NCBI RefSeq assembly: GCF_030345335.1
Contig: NZ_JAPVRC010000001.1
Location: forward strand, 496,001-560,000
DNA length: 64,000 nt
Source of the DNA: Halobacillus campisalis
Lineage (GTDB): Bacteria; Bacillota; Bacilli; Bacillales; Halobacillaceae
Direction of reading: 5' to 3'
Shown: positions 63,585 to 64,000 of the stretch, in pieces
How the letters are laid out: every line of letters starts with the position of its first letter
Position numbering within the stretch: the first letter of the stretch is position 1
The notes under the pieces: generated by a model
What the model was told of the DNA's origin: nothing
Database searches by the model: none
Seen by the model: only the letters and a program-made list of their open reading frames with translations
Program-made: the position numbers and the translations under genes

Positions 63585-64000
63585 TCAATTCTGCGGTGAT
63601 TCTTTCGTTTTAAACTGAATATCTTTAATAAAAAAGTATATGAAAAAGTGTCCTCCCCCTACAATTAACAGAATATATGGGATTCCCGTTTCTGGCGGGA
63701 TAAATACAATCGCCAATAAAAAGACGAGAATCGACAGGACCCTTCCTGCATTCAGAAAAATTTCCCTGACCACAATATACTCAATACGCATTTCCCCTGC
63801 ATTCCAAGATTTCCCAATTACGTCGTAGGTTAATGATTGATAGGGAACGTAAAGCATCGGAAAGAACACACCGGCTATCGCTCCATAAAATAGCAATAAC
63901 GATAAACTGTCTCCTAAAAGCAGCAGAAGGACAGAAAGATATAGCGATAATCCTGCATAAAAAATTGCCTTTTTACGACGCCTCGGTTTCACCCATCGTG
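63585..64000 (-). CDS. yqgE: MFS transporter YqgE, C-terminal part (5' end outside window)
   Basis: Frame stays open to the window edge, so the gene is cut. The visible roughly 138 residues hold four hydrophobic helices (about 15-30, 33-50, 85-105, 107-125) and 'GVFFPMLYVPYQSLTYDVIG', typical of the C-terminal half of a major facilitator. Position upstream of pbpA matches B. subtilis yqgE. A GTG at 63992 could mimic a start but is mid-gene. Confidence 0.75.
   Translation of the reverse strand, partial: RWVKPRRRKKAIFYAGLSLYLSVLLLLLGDSLSLLLFYGAIAGVFFPMLYVPYQSLTYDVIGKSWNAGEMRIEYIVVREIFLNAGRVLSILVFLLAIVFIPPETGIPYILLIVGGGHFFIYFFIKDIQFKTKESPQN

Overview
The window is chromosomal DNA of an endospore-forming, low-GC Gram-positive bacterium of the family Bacillaceae. 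It carries spo0A, spoIVB, the complete spoIIIAA-AH operon, spoVAF/figP and the competence operon comGA-GG. Its gene order follows the Bacillus subtilis spo0A - spoIIIA - gcv - comG - yqg - pst - pbpA stretch closely. Many proteins are acidic, and an OLE RNA/OapA locus is present. Both fit a halophilic or alkaliphilic lineage such as Halobacillus and relatives, but that placement is inference. The window starts inside a DnaQ-like exonuclease gene and ends inside a transporter gene. I see no rRNA or tRNA gene, CRISPR array, prophage or intact insertion sequence.

Layout. (1) 1-9.3 kb, minus strand apart from the exonuclease fragment: aspartokinase, spo0A, spoIVB, recN, argR, tlyA, dxs. (2) 9.3-10.6 kb: the membrane protein OapA and a 614-nt non-coding RNA that I identify as OLE RNA, with a closing helix joining its two ends and a good promoter just upstream. 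(3) 10.6-24.7 kb, minus strand: ispA, xseB, xseA, folD, nusB; yqhY-accC-accB; the spoIIIA operon with a sigma-E promoter; efp, papP, aroQ, yqhR. (4) 25-36 kb: yqhP, yqhO, mntR, the B12-dependent ribonucleotide reductase nrdJ with an NrdR double box, yqhL, a 1.3-kb repeat-rich accessory stretch, and the glycine cleavage genes gcvT-gcvPA-gcvPB under a tandem glycine riboswitch. (5) 36-43.5 kb: the yqhH-yqhG pair, yqzE, aroK and the comG operon. (6) 43.5-55.8 kb: mgsR, yqgY, yqgX, a small DUF2759-type gene, fetAB, ltaS, glcK, yqgQ, figP, an unknown membrane-anchored protein, gluP, yqgO, yqgN, rpmG. (7) 56.5-64 kb: phoU-pstB-pstA-pstC-pstS behind four PhoP half-sites, then pbpA and a partial MFS transporter.

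How the genes work together. Many genes belong to sporulation and germination: Spo0A starts it, SpoIVB and SpoIIIA carry inter-compartment signalling and secretion, and YqhR and FigP are a reported germination ion-channel pair. Others supply isoprenoids (dxs, ispA), fatty-acid precursors (accBC), one-carbon units (folD, gcv, yqgN), phosphate (pst), envelope polymers (ltaS, pbpA) and DNA uptake (comG).

Most notable points: the OLE RNA/OapA module between ispA and dxs, and a family of roughly 90-nt repeat cores at 30.8-31.9 kb (with a relic near 27 kb). Each repeat core is framed by inverted arms whose sequence differs between copies but stays self-complementary. Smaller points are a short membrane-protein gene interrupted by an in-frame stop, an unexplained hairpin-rich stretch upstream of gluP, and several usual B. 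subtilis neighbours (lipM, yqhQ, sinIR-tasA-sipW-tapA) missing from their places.
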